DNA from: Puniceibacterium sp. IMCC21224
Lineage (GTDB): Bacteria > Pseudomonadota > Alphaproteobacteria > Rhodobacterales > Rhodobacteraceae
Reading direction: 5' to 3'
DNA: 64,000 bases
NCBI RefSeq assembly: GCF_001038505.1
Contig: NZ_LDPY01000001.1
Coordinates: 62,001 to 126,000 of the forward strand
Position 1 is the stretch's first letter, and each line of letters opens with the position of its first letter. The position numbers were made by a program, and so were the translations under genes. Shown piece by piece: positions 35,192-43,422 of the stretch. The notes beneath the pieces are model-generated. The model had not been told where the DNA came from. It was given only the letters and a program-made list of their open reading frames with translations, and searched no databases.

Positions 35192-36657
35192 ATGAATTCT
35201 CCTTGCACAAACCAGCCCGGATTTTGCGGCGTGTGGAACAGCCACAAGCGGCGGCCTTCGCGCGTGTCGATCTTCCAGTAATCGCGCAGGCCAGAGCGCC
35301 AGTTGTCGTCTTCCAACCACCATTCCGGCGCGATGCGTTCCGGTCCGATGGCGCGCCCCGTGGTCAGCGCCATGCGCCGCCAGCGGAACCGTGCGGGCGG
35401 CTGCGCCCCCTTGGCGCCGATCGGTTCGGGCGCAAACAGGCGCAGCGGACGCGGGCGGTGGCTGATCCAGTTGCTGTCGGGGTCACTGAACGCTGCCGGG
35501 GCGATAGAGAAGCTGCGTTCGGGGATATGGCTGTCGGCGGGCAGAAACCGCTGGATGTTTTCCAATCCGATCCGGGTGCCCAGACGCGAGATCAGGTCGT
35601 TCAACTGATCGGGTTGCCTTGGGCTGACCGTGCCGATCTGCTGCACCGGCAAGGGTTCGACCACCACCGCCTGCAACCGCATGACATCAATGCCAAACCC
35701 GACATCGACGCTGCCCAGCCCGCGTTCGAACAGCGGCAGAATACGCGCCGGGTCGCGCATCGCGCTGGCCAGGCGCAGTTCCACCTGCTGGCTGCCCTGA
35801 TCGACGCGGCGCAGGGTCAGCATCAGCTTGCGCGCCCCGGCCTCTTGCGCTTTCAGCTTGTCGCATAGCGTCGCCAGCAGCCGCGCGGTTGCCGCCATCA
35901 CATCGGGCAACAGGCCGATCGGGTCTGGGAACGTCAGCCGCACCCCGTAATGCGGCGGGTCGGGGTCGGGGTTGATCGTCTCTTGCAGATGACCCAACGC
36001 CTGATCAAGCCGGGTCAACAGATCCGGCCCGAACCGGCGGGCCAGCGGCGCCCGGGGGCGCGTGGCCAGATCGCCGATACTGCGTAAGCCCAGCCGTTGC
36101 AGGGCGGTTATGGTCGCCGTATCCAGCCGCAGCGCCGCCACCGGTAGCGGCGCCAGCGCGCCCGTCGTGCCACCGTAATGCGCCAGCGCCCATGCGGCCC
36201 CGCGCGTATCGCCCAGCCCCAGACGCAGCGTGATCGCTGCCCGCTGTGCCCGCAGGCGCATATCGTCCAGCATCGCCGCCTCATCGCCCCATAAATGGGT
36301 CGAGCCGGTGACATCCAGCACCAAACCATCCACGCCCTCGCGCCCGACCCAAGGGCAATAACGCGTGGCCCAGCGACGCAGCGTTGACAGAAACCGTGCG
36401 TCCAGATCGGGGCGCGCAGGTTGGCTGACCAGCGTCGGGCAAAATGCCCGCGCGTCGGCAAAGCTCATCCCGCGATGCAGGCCCAAGGCTTCGGCCTGCC
36501 GGTTCAGGCAATAGATCCGGTCGGTGCTCTTCTGGTTGAAGGTCAGCACAAAGGGCGCATCAATTGGCCGTGCCCTCAGAACCCGGTCCGAGGCCAACCG
36601 GGGAAACCACATGCACACGACGCGCTTCTTGTGACCATCGAACATCCCAAGCACCAA
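35188..36657 (-). CDS. imuB: ImuB, Y-family polymerase-like mutasome scaffold
   Basis: This 489-residue protein belongs to the Y-family (DinP-like). Early segments are RVVCMWFPRLASDRVLRARP and LGLHRGMSFADARAFCP, then LVLDVTGSTHLWGDE and a helix-hairpin-helix region with LQRLGLRSIGDLATRPRAPLARRFG. ImuB lacks the full polymerase active site and recruits DnaE2 to the beta clamp. It overlaps imuA by 98 nt and dnaE2 by 4 nt. The GTG start at 36657 has AGGAA at good spacing; an ATG at 36645 is an alternative. Confidence 0.9.
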   Translation of the reverse strand: MVLGMFDGHKKRVVCMWFPRLASDRVLRARPIDAPFVLTFNQKSTDRIYCLNRQAEALGLHRGMSFADARAFCPTLVSQPARPDLDARFLSTLRRWATRYCPWVGREGVDGLVLDVTGSTHLWGDEAAMLDDMRLRAQRAAITLRLGLGDTRGAAWALAHYGGTTGALAPLPVAALRLDTATITALQRLGLRSIGDLATRPRAPLARRFGPDLLTRLDQALGHLQETINPDPDPPHYGVRLTFPDPIGLLPDVMAATARLLATLCDKLKAQEAGARKLMLTLRRVDQGSQQVELRLASAMRDPARILPLFERGLGSVDVGFGIDVMRLQAVVVEPLPVQQIGTVSPRQPDQLNDLISRLGTRIGLENIQRFLPADSHIPERSFSIAPAAFSDPDSNWISHRPRPLRLFAPEPIGAKGAQPPARFRWRRMALTTGRAIGPERIAPEWWLEDDNWRSGLRDYWKIDTREGRRLWLFHTPQNPGWFVQGEFI

Positions 36658-37147
36658 CTGTTCCTGATTTGTTCTTAATAATTTCCCAACGCATCAGAGT
36701 CGAGTCCTCCTGCGCTGAATCAAACAGAGGGCGGGCGCGCCAGCGGGTTTCTGCGGCATTGGATCCCATGCCCTCGGGGATCAGGCACAGCCCCGTTGTG
36801 TTGCCCGCCTTGGCCGCCAATTGCAGCCGCCGCCCCTCGCGCAAATTCAGGGGTCGGGTGATTTCAATCAGCACACTGGCCAGGACCCCCTTGCGCAGCG
36901 CTTCTTCGGCCACGGCAAGGCTGTCGATCTGGCTCTCCGCGCGGGCAACTAGAAGCAGCGCCGGGTCCAATACCGGGGCAAGGCCCAAGGGATGCACCGC
37001 TTCTGTCACCCATGTTTCGCAAATCCAAAGGGTCTCGCCTTGCGTCACGCTGGCCGCCACAGCCGCAAAAGCAGCCGCCGCAGGACCACAGGCTTCATGG
37101 ACCCGCCCGTGGCGCAAGGGGAATATGGTAGCGAAATCTAGCTGCAT
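36560..37147 (-). CDS. imuA: ImuA, SulA/RecA-related mutasome accessory protein
   Basis: This 195-residue protein begins MQLDFATIFPLRHGRVHEACGPAAAAFAA, the typical N-terminus of alphaproteobacterial ImuA, followed by RecA-like core strands (ETLWICETW, LLLVARAESQIDSLAVAEEAL). ImuA is needed with ImuB and DnaE2 for damage-induced mutagenesis. It is the first gene of the cassette. Upstream I found neither a GTTC-N7-GTTC nor a GAAC-N7-GAAC LexA site, which is unexpected for this normally SOS-controlled operon. The cassette lies within the genomic island. Confidence 0.88.
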   Translation of the reverse strand: MQLDFATIFPLRHGRVHEACGPAAAAFAAVAASVTQGETLWICETWVTEAVHPLGLAPVLDPALLLVARAESQIDSLAVAEEALRKGVLASVLIEITRPLNLREGRRLQLAAKAGNTTGLCLIPEGMGSNAAETRWRARPLFDSAQEDSTLMRWEIIKNKSGTVGAWDVRWSQEARRVHVVSPVGLGPGSEGTAN

Positions 37148-37282
37148 GATAGTATCCCTACCGCGAATACCAGCACACGCCAATGCGCCAATCCTGATAG
37201 CTGCTGGAAAATCACCATAGCTTTTTTGCGTGAAAAGTTAAAAGCTGCCGTCCGCTAAATGAGGGATGAACGTCAGCTCAGG
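37148..37282. other. Spacer between imuA and the first IS91-like element
   Basis: This is the upstream region of imuA. No gene is seen. The expected SOS box was searched for by eye and not found. Confidence 0.4.
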
Positions 37283-37615
37283 TGAAGGTTTTCTGATGCG
37301 GGTCGCGGCGGCACGTTGCGCACTGGCGCGACCACGACCCGCGTTGGAAAACCTCCCAAGGAGGAAGCCGCGCGGGTCTTGGATCATCCTATGGGGAAAG
37401 TGCGCTGACGGGCGTGGCAGCGGCTGCGTCAGGGGGGCTGAAGGTGCGCATGGCGCCTGAGAAGGGCGCAAACTCGGTCGATGATCCCGACAAAGCTGCT
37501 GGTTGCGCCGTGATTGCTGCCGTGTATCGCGCCGAGGAACGATAGACGCATGCGGACTTGGCCGGTTCTGCGAGGCACAGCCGGTGCTGTCTTGTGACGG
37601 ATGACAGGCGTTTCG

Positions 37616-38857
37616 TCATGCGGCCTGCTCCCTCGGTGGGGCCCGCGACATCGGTGTTTGCCCGCGGCGGAATATCTCGACGATGCGCATGGGACCGCCG
37701 CAGCAGGGACATGGCTCGCGCAGGGTGAGTGGGACGATCTCGGTCGGGGGTTCCGGCACGGCGACCTGTTCAGGTTGCTGGACGCAGAGCAGGGTGCGGA
37801 TCTTCGTGATGTTGGTCTTGCGGGCCAAGCTGGCCAGCAGGCCGTAATGCCGGATCCGGTGGAAGCCATCGCGCGGGTCTTGGATCAGGAACCTTCGGAT
37901 GAACTCGGGCGTGGCCAGCCGCATGACCCTTTGCCGCCCTCTCGTGGTTTTGCTGCGCAAACCACTGCCGGGCAGTGGTGCGCCGGACTTGATGCGGTAA
38001 TCCTTCCAGCGGAAGGAGACGGTCTGGGCATCGGCGCTGATCAGGCGGGCGTTCGAGATCGCCACGCGGTGGGTGTAGCGGCTCAGATAGGCCAGCACCG
38101 CCTCCGGTCCGCCGAAGGGTGGCTTGGCATAGACCACCCATTCGGATTTGCGGAATGGGGCGAGCTAGGCAGTGAAGGCGTTCGCGTCGACCAACTCGGC
38201 CAGATCGCCGAAGAAGGCCAGCTGACCAGCCTGGTGCAGCTGCATCAGTCCTTCCAGAAACAGGCGCCGGAACAGTCGCGATAGAACCCGCACATGCAGG
38301 AAGAACCCGGGGCGGCATGCAACCCACCTGGTGCCATCCGGCGACAGGCCGCCGCCCGGCACGATCATGTGGATGTGCGGGTGGTGCGTCAGCGCCGATC
38401 CCCAGGTGTGGAGCACGCTGCTCATTCCAACCCGCGCGCCCGTGCGCTTGGGATCGGCCGCGATGGTCAACACCGTTTCGGCGGACGCCCTGAACAGCAG
38501 GCCATAGACGGCCTTCTTGTTCCAGAGCGCGATCTGGGCGATCTCTCCCGGCAGGGTGAAGACCACGTGGAAATACTCGACGGGCAGCAGATCCTCCGCG
38601 CGGGCGGCCATCCAGTCGCGCGCCGCCGGTCCCTGGCACTTCGGACAATGCCGGTTCTTGCAGGAATTGTAGGCGACGTGATGGTGACCGCACTTTGCAC
38701 AGCCCGCCACATGCCCGCCGAGCGCGTCCGTCCGGCAGGCCTCGATTGCGGACATCACCTTGAGCTGTGAGAGGCTGACATGCCCCGCATTGGCCCGCCG
38801 CCACGCGGGACCATGGGCGCGAAAGATGTCAGCGATCTCCAGCTTGGGCCGGGACAC
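37616..38857 (-). pseudogene. IS91-family HUH transposase with an in-frame amber stop
   Basis: The gene is collinear with the intact copy at 40319-41560 (414 codons), but a TAG at 38165-38167 replaces a Trp codon, splitting it after residue 230. The parts show the Cys zinc-finger region (CAKCGHHH, CKNRHCPKCQG), the HUH motif (HHPHIHMIVPGGG) and the C-terminal FHRIRHYGLL. IS91 transposases catalyse rolling-circle transposition. Residues encoded by 37937-37977 (APLPGSGLRSK-type) are an in-frame insertion of the palindromic mini-element. Confidence 0.85.
37937..37977. repeat. Palindromic mini-element copy C (in frame in IS91 transposase 1)
   Basis: On the plus strand the 41-bp copy reads CCCTCTCG, then GTGGTTTTGC-TGC-GCAAACCAC, then TGCCGGGCAGTG. 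On the coding strand it is translated in frame as part of a peptide ending near RG. It is identical to copy D except for one base. Confidence 0.7.
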
Positions 38858-38869
38858 CCCGGCGCCCGG

Positions 38870-39781
38870 TCACTCCAGACTTCGCTTCACGGTCTGGTCC
38901 TGCAACTTCGCCAGCATCTCGTAGGGGCTGACCGTGTCGCGGATCGTCTTGGTGGCGACATGGGTGTATCGCGCGGTGGTTGTCAGCTTGGCGTGGCCGA
39001 GCAGCACCTGGATCACCCGCACGTCGGTATTGGCCTCCAGCAGATGCGTCGCGAAGCTGTGGCGCAACGTGTGCAGCGTCGCGACCTTCTTGACCCCGGC
39101 CATGTGCTTGGCCGAGGTGAAAGCGCGGTTCAGTTGGCGCGGTGAGATCGGGTTGATCTTCGGCTTGCCGGGGAACAGCCAGCCCTCCGGCCGTGCCTCG
39201 CGCCACCAGGCACGCAGCAACTCCAGCAATCCGGGCGACAGCATCACCTTGCGGTCTTTCTGCCCCTTGCCCTGCTCGACGTGGATCAGCATCCGGTCGC
39301 TGTCGTGTCGGAGACGCGCCTGTGGCACGATGTCGCCGATCTTGAGGTTGCAGACCTCGGCCGCGCGCAGCCCGGCACCATAGCTGATGCTCAACGCAGC
39401 CCGATACTTCAGGCCCGGCCCCGGTGCCGCCATCACGATGTCGGACACCTCCTCGACGCTGAAGACGACCGGCAGCTTGCGCGGTTCGGTGCGGAATTGC
39501 ATGAACCGCTTCATCTCTTCGCGCCCGCAGGTCATGCCGAAAAAGAACCGCAGCGCCACGATCCGCACGTTGAACGTGCTGGCCGTGACCCCGGCGTCGG
39601 TCATGTGCAGTTGGTAGGCGCGCAACTCCTCCGGGGTGGCCGTATCCGGCGAATGCCCAAGAAACTGGGCGAAATCCTTGATCGCCCGGATGTGGGCCTT
39701 CTGAGCCTTCTCGCCCATCCCACGGATGCGCATGTCTTCGATCATCCGCGCCCGCAGCGGCGAAATCCTCTCCTCGGTCAT
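38870..39781 (-). CDS. Tyrosine recombinase of IS91-like element 1
   Basis: This 303-residue XerC-like recombinase has an N-terminal SAM-like DNA-binding domain (KAQKAHIRAIKDFAQFLG) and a C-terminal catalytic domain. The Arg motif is in SYGAGLRAAEVCNL, HxxR in HTLRHSFATHLLE, and the His..Tyr nucleophile region in LLGHAKLTTTARYTHV. It precedes the transposase in the same direction with a short gap, as in element 2. It probably resolves or assists IS91-type transposition. The ATG at 39781 follows an AGGAGG ribosome site. Residues around GDIVPQARLRHDSDRM form a small insertion compared with the element 2 copy. Confidence 0.85.
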   Translation of the reverse strand: MTEERISPLRARMIEDMRIRGMGEKAQKAHIRAIKDFAQFLGHSPDTATPEELRAYQLHMTDAGVTASTFNVRIVALRFFFGMTCGREEMKRFMQFRTEPRKLPVVFSVEEVSDIVMAAPGPGLKYRAALSISYGAGLRAAEVCNLKIGDIVPQARLRHDSDRMLIHVEQGKGQKDRKVMLSPGLLELLRAWWREARPEGWLFPGKPKINPISPRQLNRAFTSAKHMAGVKKVATLHTLRHSFATHLLEANTDVRVIQVLLGHAKLTTTARYTHVATKTIRDTVSPYEMLAKLQDQTVKRSLE

Positions 39782-40318
39782 GGGAACCTCCTGTCTGATG
39801 ATTGAGAAGGCCCCAATCGTCATCAAGGCCGACCATGGTTCGCGAATTTGCAAGGTCCGCTCCCTGCGCAGAACTGACCTTGATGCCCGGTGCAACATGA
39901 CAACCGGGCCATCCGACCCCTGAATGGCTGCTTTCGTCAATCTGAGGTGGCACCCGCGCTGGTGCAGCGAATTCACACTTTCCTGAAGGTTTTTCGATGT
40001 GGGCCGCGGCGCGACGGTGGCGGCCATGAGATGGCGGCCCACGTTGACAAACCTCGGAAGGAGGAAGCCGCGGGGGGCTTGGATCACCCTATGGGGAAAG
40101 TGTGCTGGCGGTTGGGGCACCGTTTGTATCAGGGGTGCGGCCGAGTTTGCACACGGCGCCTGAGACGGGCACGAGTGCGTTCGATGCCCTCGTAACCGCT
40201 GAACGATTTGGCATGATTGCCATCGTGTTTCGCGCCAAAGGAAGATGGGCACAGCCTGTCATTCCCGGATCTGCAGGGTGCAGCCGGTTGCGTTCTGTGC
40301 CATCTGACAGGCGGTGTG
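39782..40318. other. Inter-element region and left terminal segment of IS91-like element 2
   Basis: This stretch holds the right end of element 1 (to about 39838), about 145 nt of unassigned DNA, and then, from TGAAGGTTTTTCGATG at about 39984, the non-coding terminal segment of element 2. That segment repeats the AAGGAGGAAGCCGCG and CCTATGGGGAAAGTG blocks. No gene is supported here. Confidence 0.5.
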
Positions 40319-41560
40319 TCATGCGGCTTGCTGCCTCGGAGGTGCCCGCGACATCGGTTTTTGCCCGCGGCGGAAGATCTCGATGATGCGCATGGGGCCG
40401 CCGCAACAGGGGCACGGTTCGCGCAGGGTGAGTGGGGTGATCTCGGCTTCGCGGCCTGACACGGTGGCCTGTTCCTGCCCTTGGAGGCAGAGCAAGGCGC
40501 GGATCTTTGTGATGTTGTCCTTGCGAGTCGAACTGGCCAGTAGGCCGTAGTGCCGGATGCGGTGGAAGCCCTCAGGGAGGACATGGATCAGGAAGCGACG
40601 GATGAACTCGGGCGTGGCCAGGCGCATGACCTTTTGGCGCCCTCTCGTGGTTGTGCTGCGCAAACCACTGCCGGGCAGTGGTGCGCCCGATTTGATGCGG
40701 TAATCCTTCCAGCTGAAGGCGACAGTTTGGGCATCGGCGCTGACCAGGCGGGCGTTCGAGATCGCGACGCGGTGGGTGTATCGGCTCAGATAGGCCAGAA
40801 CTGCCTCAGGCCCTCCAAAGGGTGGTTTGGCGTAAACCACCCACTCGGCCTTCCGGAACGGGGCGAGCCAGGCCTTGAAGGCATCAGCTGCGGCCAACCC
40901 TTCGAGATCACCGAAGAAGGCCAGCTGCCCGGTCCGGTGCAGTTCCATGAGCCCGTCCAGAAACAGGCGCCTGAACAACCGCGACAGCACCCGCACATGA
41001 AGGAAGAAACCCGGTTTGCAGGCGACCCACTTCGCAGAGTCGGGCGACAGGCCGCCGCCCGGGACAATCATGTGGATGTGGGGATGATGCGTCAGCGCTG
41101 ATCCCCAGGTGTGCAGAACGCTGGTCATGCCAATCCGGGCGCCGAGGCGCTTGGGATCGGCCGCGATGGTCATCACCGTTTGCGCCGATGCCTTGAACAG
41201 CAGCCCGTAGACCGCCTTCTTGTTCCAGTAGGCGATCTGCGCAATCTCGGCGGGTATCGTGAAGACGACGTGGAAATACTCCACCGGCAGCAGGTCCTCG
41301 GCACGGGCCTCCATCCAGTCGCGCGCGGCCGGTCCCTGACACTTCGGGCAATGCCGGTTCTTGCAGGAATTGTAGGCGATATGGTGGTGGCCACACTTGG
41401 CGCAACCGGCCACATGCCCGCCGAGCGCTTCGGTCCGGCAGGCTTCAATCGCCGACATCACTTTGAGCTGGGAGAGGCTGACACGCCCAGCGTTGGCCTG
41501 CCGCCACGCAGGGCCATGGGCGCGGAATATGTCAGCGATCTCCAGCTTGGGCCGGGGCAC
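40319..41560 (-). CDS. IS91-family HUH transposase (intact)
   Basis: This 413-residue rolling-circle transposase has an N-terminal zinc-binding region (CAKCGHHH and CKNRHCPKCQG near residues 50-75), HUH motif HHPHIHMIVPGGG near residue 155, catalytic tyrosine region YTHRVAISN, and EFIRRFLIHVLPEGFHRIRHYG. Residues about 294-307 (PLPGSGLRSTTTRG) are encoded by the 41-bp mini-element and interrupt the usual KDYR...KVM region without breaking the frame. It follows the recombinase gene (41573-42460). Confidence 0.88.
   Translation of the reverse strand: MPRPKLEIADIFRAHGPAWRQANAGRVSLSQLKVMSAIEACRTEALGGHVAGCAKCGHHHIAYNSCKNRHCPKCQGPAARDWMEARAEDLLPVEYFHVVFTIPAEIAQIAYWNKKAVYGLLFKASAQTVMTIAADPKRLGARIGMTSVLHTWGSALTHHPHIHMIVPGGGLSPDSAKWVACKPGFFLHVRVLSRLFRRLFLDGLMELHRTGQLAFFGDLEGLAAADAFKAWLAPFRKAEWVVYAKPPFGGPEAVLAYLSRYTHRVAISNARLVSADAQTVAFSWKDYRIKSGAPLPGSGLRSTTTRGRQKVMRLATPEFIRRFLIHVLPEGFHRIRHYGLLASSTRKDNITKIRALLCLQGQEQATVSGREAEITPLTLREPCPCCGGPMRIIEIFRRGQKPMSRAPPRQQAA
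40640..40680. repeat. Palindromic mini-element copy D (in frame in IS91 transposase 2)
   Basis: This 41-bp copy differs from copy C by a single base (TTGTGC instead of TTTTGC) in the stem. It is translated in frame within an intact transposase, so the host protein apparently tolerates it. Confidence 0.7.
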
Positions 41561-41572
41561 CGGCCCCTGGCG

Positions 41573-42460
41573 CTATTGCATCCCTCGTCGCAGGGTCTCG
41601 TCCTGCAACAGCTTCATCTGCTCGAAAGGGCTGACAGTGCTGCGGATGGTCTTTGTCGCCACATGGGCATACCGTGCTGTGGTCGTCAGCTTGGAGTGGC
41701 CAAGCAACACCTGGATCACCCGCACGTCCGTGTTGGCTTCCAGCAGGTGTGTGGCAAAGCTGTGCCGCAATGTGTGCAGCGTGGCGGCCTTCTGGATACC
41801 TGCCATGTGCTTGGCCGAGGTGAATGCACGGTTCAGTTGTCGGGGCGACAGCGGGCTGATCTTTGGCTTGCCGGGGAACAACCACCCCTCGGGGCGCGAC
41901 TCGCGCCAATAGTCGCGCAACAGATCCAGCAGGCTCGGCGACAACATGGCCTTTCGATCACGCCCGCCCTTGCCGTCATCGACATGGATCAGCATCCGAT
42001 CGCTGTCGATATCTTTGACCTTGAGGTTGCAGACTTCGGATGCACGCAGCCCGGCACCGTAACTGATGCCAAGAGCCGCCCGATATTTGAGCCCAGGGCC
42101 GGGCACGGCGGCCATCAAATCAGCCACCTCCTCGACACTCAGGACAATCGGCAATTTGCGGGGCTTGCGATGAAACTGCATGAAGCGCTTCATCTCATCA
42201 CGCCCGCAAGTGATCCCGAAGAAGAACCGCAGGGAAATGATGCGCACGTTGAAAGTGCTGGCTGATACGCCGTCCTGTGTCATCTTGAGTTGATAGGCGC
42301 GCAGATCTTCAGGGGTGGCTGTATCGGGCGGCCGCCCGAGGAATGACGCGAAATGCTTCACATTCCGGATGTGCGCTTTTTGCGTCTTCTCGCACAGCCC
42401 CCGAATATCCATATCTTCGATCATCCGCTGACGCAGCGGGGTGGCCTTCTCCTCCTTCAT
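41573..42460 (-). CDS. Tyrosine recombinase of IS91-like element 2
   Basis: This 295-residue relative of the element 1 recombinase has the same domain order and catalytic signatures: Arg in SYGAGLRASEVCNLK, HTLRHSFATHLLE, and LLGHSKLTTTARYAHV with the Tyr nucleophile. The start at 42460 is fixed by an AGGAGG ribosome site directly upstream (AGGAGGTTCCCATG). The gene lies 12 nt from the transposase start, so the two are co-expressed. The pairing of an IS91 transposase with this recombinase is a stable unit because it occurs twice here. Confidence 0.87.
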   Translation of the reverse strand: MKEEKATPLRQRMIEDMDIRGLCEKTQKAHIRNVKHFASFLGRPPDTATPEDLRAYQLKMTQDGVSASTFNVRIISLRFFFGITCGRDEMKRFMQFHRKPRKLPIVLSVEEVADLMAAVPGPGLKYRAALGISYGAGLRASEVCNLKVKDIDSDRMLIHVDDGKGGRDRKAMLSPSLLDLLRDYWRESRPEGWLFPGKPKISPLSPRQLNRAFTSAKHMAGIQKAATLHTLRHSFATHLLEANTDVRVIQVLLGHSKLTTTARYAHVATKTIRSTVSPFEQMKLLQDETLRRGMQ

Positions 42461-42814
42461 GGGAACCTCCTGTCTGACGGTGGGAAAGACCCCAATCGTC
42501 AGCCCAGACCGGCATGCCACAAAGAAAAACCATGAAATATCTGCCGACCTTGCGATCAGGCGCCGATGCCGCGGAGCGGCTTAGTCCATCCGCCCTTCGT
42601 GTCGGAGCCCCGCGTCATGCTGCGCCAGGCACAAATGTCGTGGAAGGGCTGGCAGCGATCGCTAAGTTCGACAGCACGAACCGGAGTAAAGTTTGCACAG
42701 ACGACATTCGAGATCATCTGGATCTTGTCTTTGGGTCTCCCCTCAGCAATGCTTATTTTGTCCAGATACTCAGTCCACATTGAACCTGCATCATTGTCGG
42801 GACTTGGTAAGAAA
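42461..42814. other. Region between IS91-like element 2 and the resolvase gene
   Basis: It contains the right end of element 2 and about 250 nt of unassigned DNA. A minus-strand frame at 42556-42780 (about 74 residues, beginning MWTEYLDKISIAEGR) is open but has no ribosome site and no family I recognise. Confidence 0.35.
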
Positions 42815-43351
42815 ATGGCGTCTGAATCCGGAAACCGGCCTAACCGCAAGATTGGATACGCTCGCGTTTCCACCTCAGACCAGAATCCTGACATGCAGAT
42901 CGAGGCCTTGAAGCGATACGGCGTTCCAGAGCAGCTGATCTTTGTCGATCGGGCCAGCGGCGGAACCATGAAGCGGCCAAACTTCATCCGGGCGATCAAG
43001 ACCTGCCAGCACGAGGGTAGCGCGGTTGTCGTCTGGAAGCTCGACCGCCTTGGCCGCACCTTGGGCAGTATCCTCGAGACGCTCAAACTGCTGTCCGAGC
43101 GTGGGGTGGCATTCGTCAGCCTGACAGAGCGCGTCGACACGACAGGTCCAATGGGTAAGGCGATGATCCATCTGCTGGCAGTCTTCGCCGAGTTGGAGCG
43201 TGACCTCATCCGGGAGCGAACCAAAGCCGGTATCGATCGGGCTCGCGAGCGTGGCGAGGTGGGCGGCCTCCCGAGGGCGATAACGCATGAGCGGATCGCC
43301 AGCGCTACGCTTGAGAGCGGCAGTATAAGGCTGCGGTTTGGGGATGTGTGA
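42815..43351 (+). CDS. Tn3-type serine resolvase/invertase, C-terminus degraded
   Basis: This 178-residue serine recombinase has the catalytic start KIGYARVSTSDQNPDMQ (Ser nucleophile in RVSTSDQ), then FVDRASGGTMKRP, KLDRLGRTLGSILE and ERDLIRERTKAGIDRARERG. It normally resolves cointegrates or inverts DNA. The C-terminal helix-turn-helix is incomplete: after LPRAITHERIASATLES the sequence drifts to a non-family tail, so target binding may be impaired. The start at 42815 was chosen because the family N-terminus begins shortly after it; the longer open frame upstream has no similarity. Confidence 0.8.
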   Translation: MASESGNRPNRKIGYARVSTSDQNPDMQIEALKRYGVPEQLIFVDRASGGTMKRPNFIRAIKTCQHEGSAVVVWKLDRLGRTLGSILETLKLLSERGVAFVSLTERVDTTGPMGKAMIHLLAVFAELERDLIRERTKAGIDRARERGEVGGLPRAITHERIASATLESGSIRLRFGDV

Positions 43352-43422
43352 CTCACTGCACTCGCCTTAATCGGCGGGGGCAATGCAATCAACGGGCCGC
43401 AGCGACTTTGCAATCCGTGCTG

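Larger units (their letters stand above)
37283..39838 (-). mobile_element. IS91-like element 1 (transposase plus tyrosine recombinase)
   Basis: This unit of about 2.55 kb consists of a left terminal non-coding segment (from TGAAGGTTTTCTGATG, including AAGGAGGAAGCCGCG and CCTATGGGGAAAGTG), the IS91-type transposase gene, a XerC-like recombinase gene, and a conserved right end (CCCCAATCGTCA). The same layout and end sequences occur in element 2, which starts at about 39984. The edges are estimated from the comparison of the two units. The transposase carries a nonsense mutation. Confidence 0.7.
39984..42518 (-). mobile_element. IS91-like element 2 (intact transposase plus tyrosine recombinase)
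   Basis: This is a second unit of about 2.53 kb with the same gene order and end sequences as element 1. Base-level divergence is moderate in the stretches I compared, so it is a tandem relative rather than a recent copy. Both genes are open, so this is the only apparently functional mobile unit in the island. The outer edges are estimated from conservation between the two elements. Confidence 0.7.

Noticed and set aside
37148..37260. LexA/SOS box upstream of imuA
   Set aside because: Neither GTTC-N7-GTTC nor GAAC-N7-GAAC is visible by eye, so no operator is annotated.
38829..39953. 374-codon minus-strand frame overlapping the element 1 recombinase
   Set aside because: It is a frame-shifted shadow of the tyrosine recombinase and has no conserved motifs.
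28499..40680. CRISPR array formed by the repeated 41-bp units
   Set aside because: The copies are far apart, lie inside coding sequences, and have no regular spacers, so they are dispersed insertions rather than an array.
42556..42780. Minus-strand frame of about 74 codons between IS91-like element 2 and the resolvase
   Set aside because: It has no ribosome site and no recognisable family, and it lies in decayed DNA, so it is noted only within the intergenic entry.
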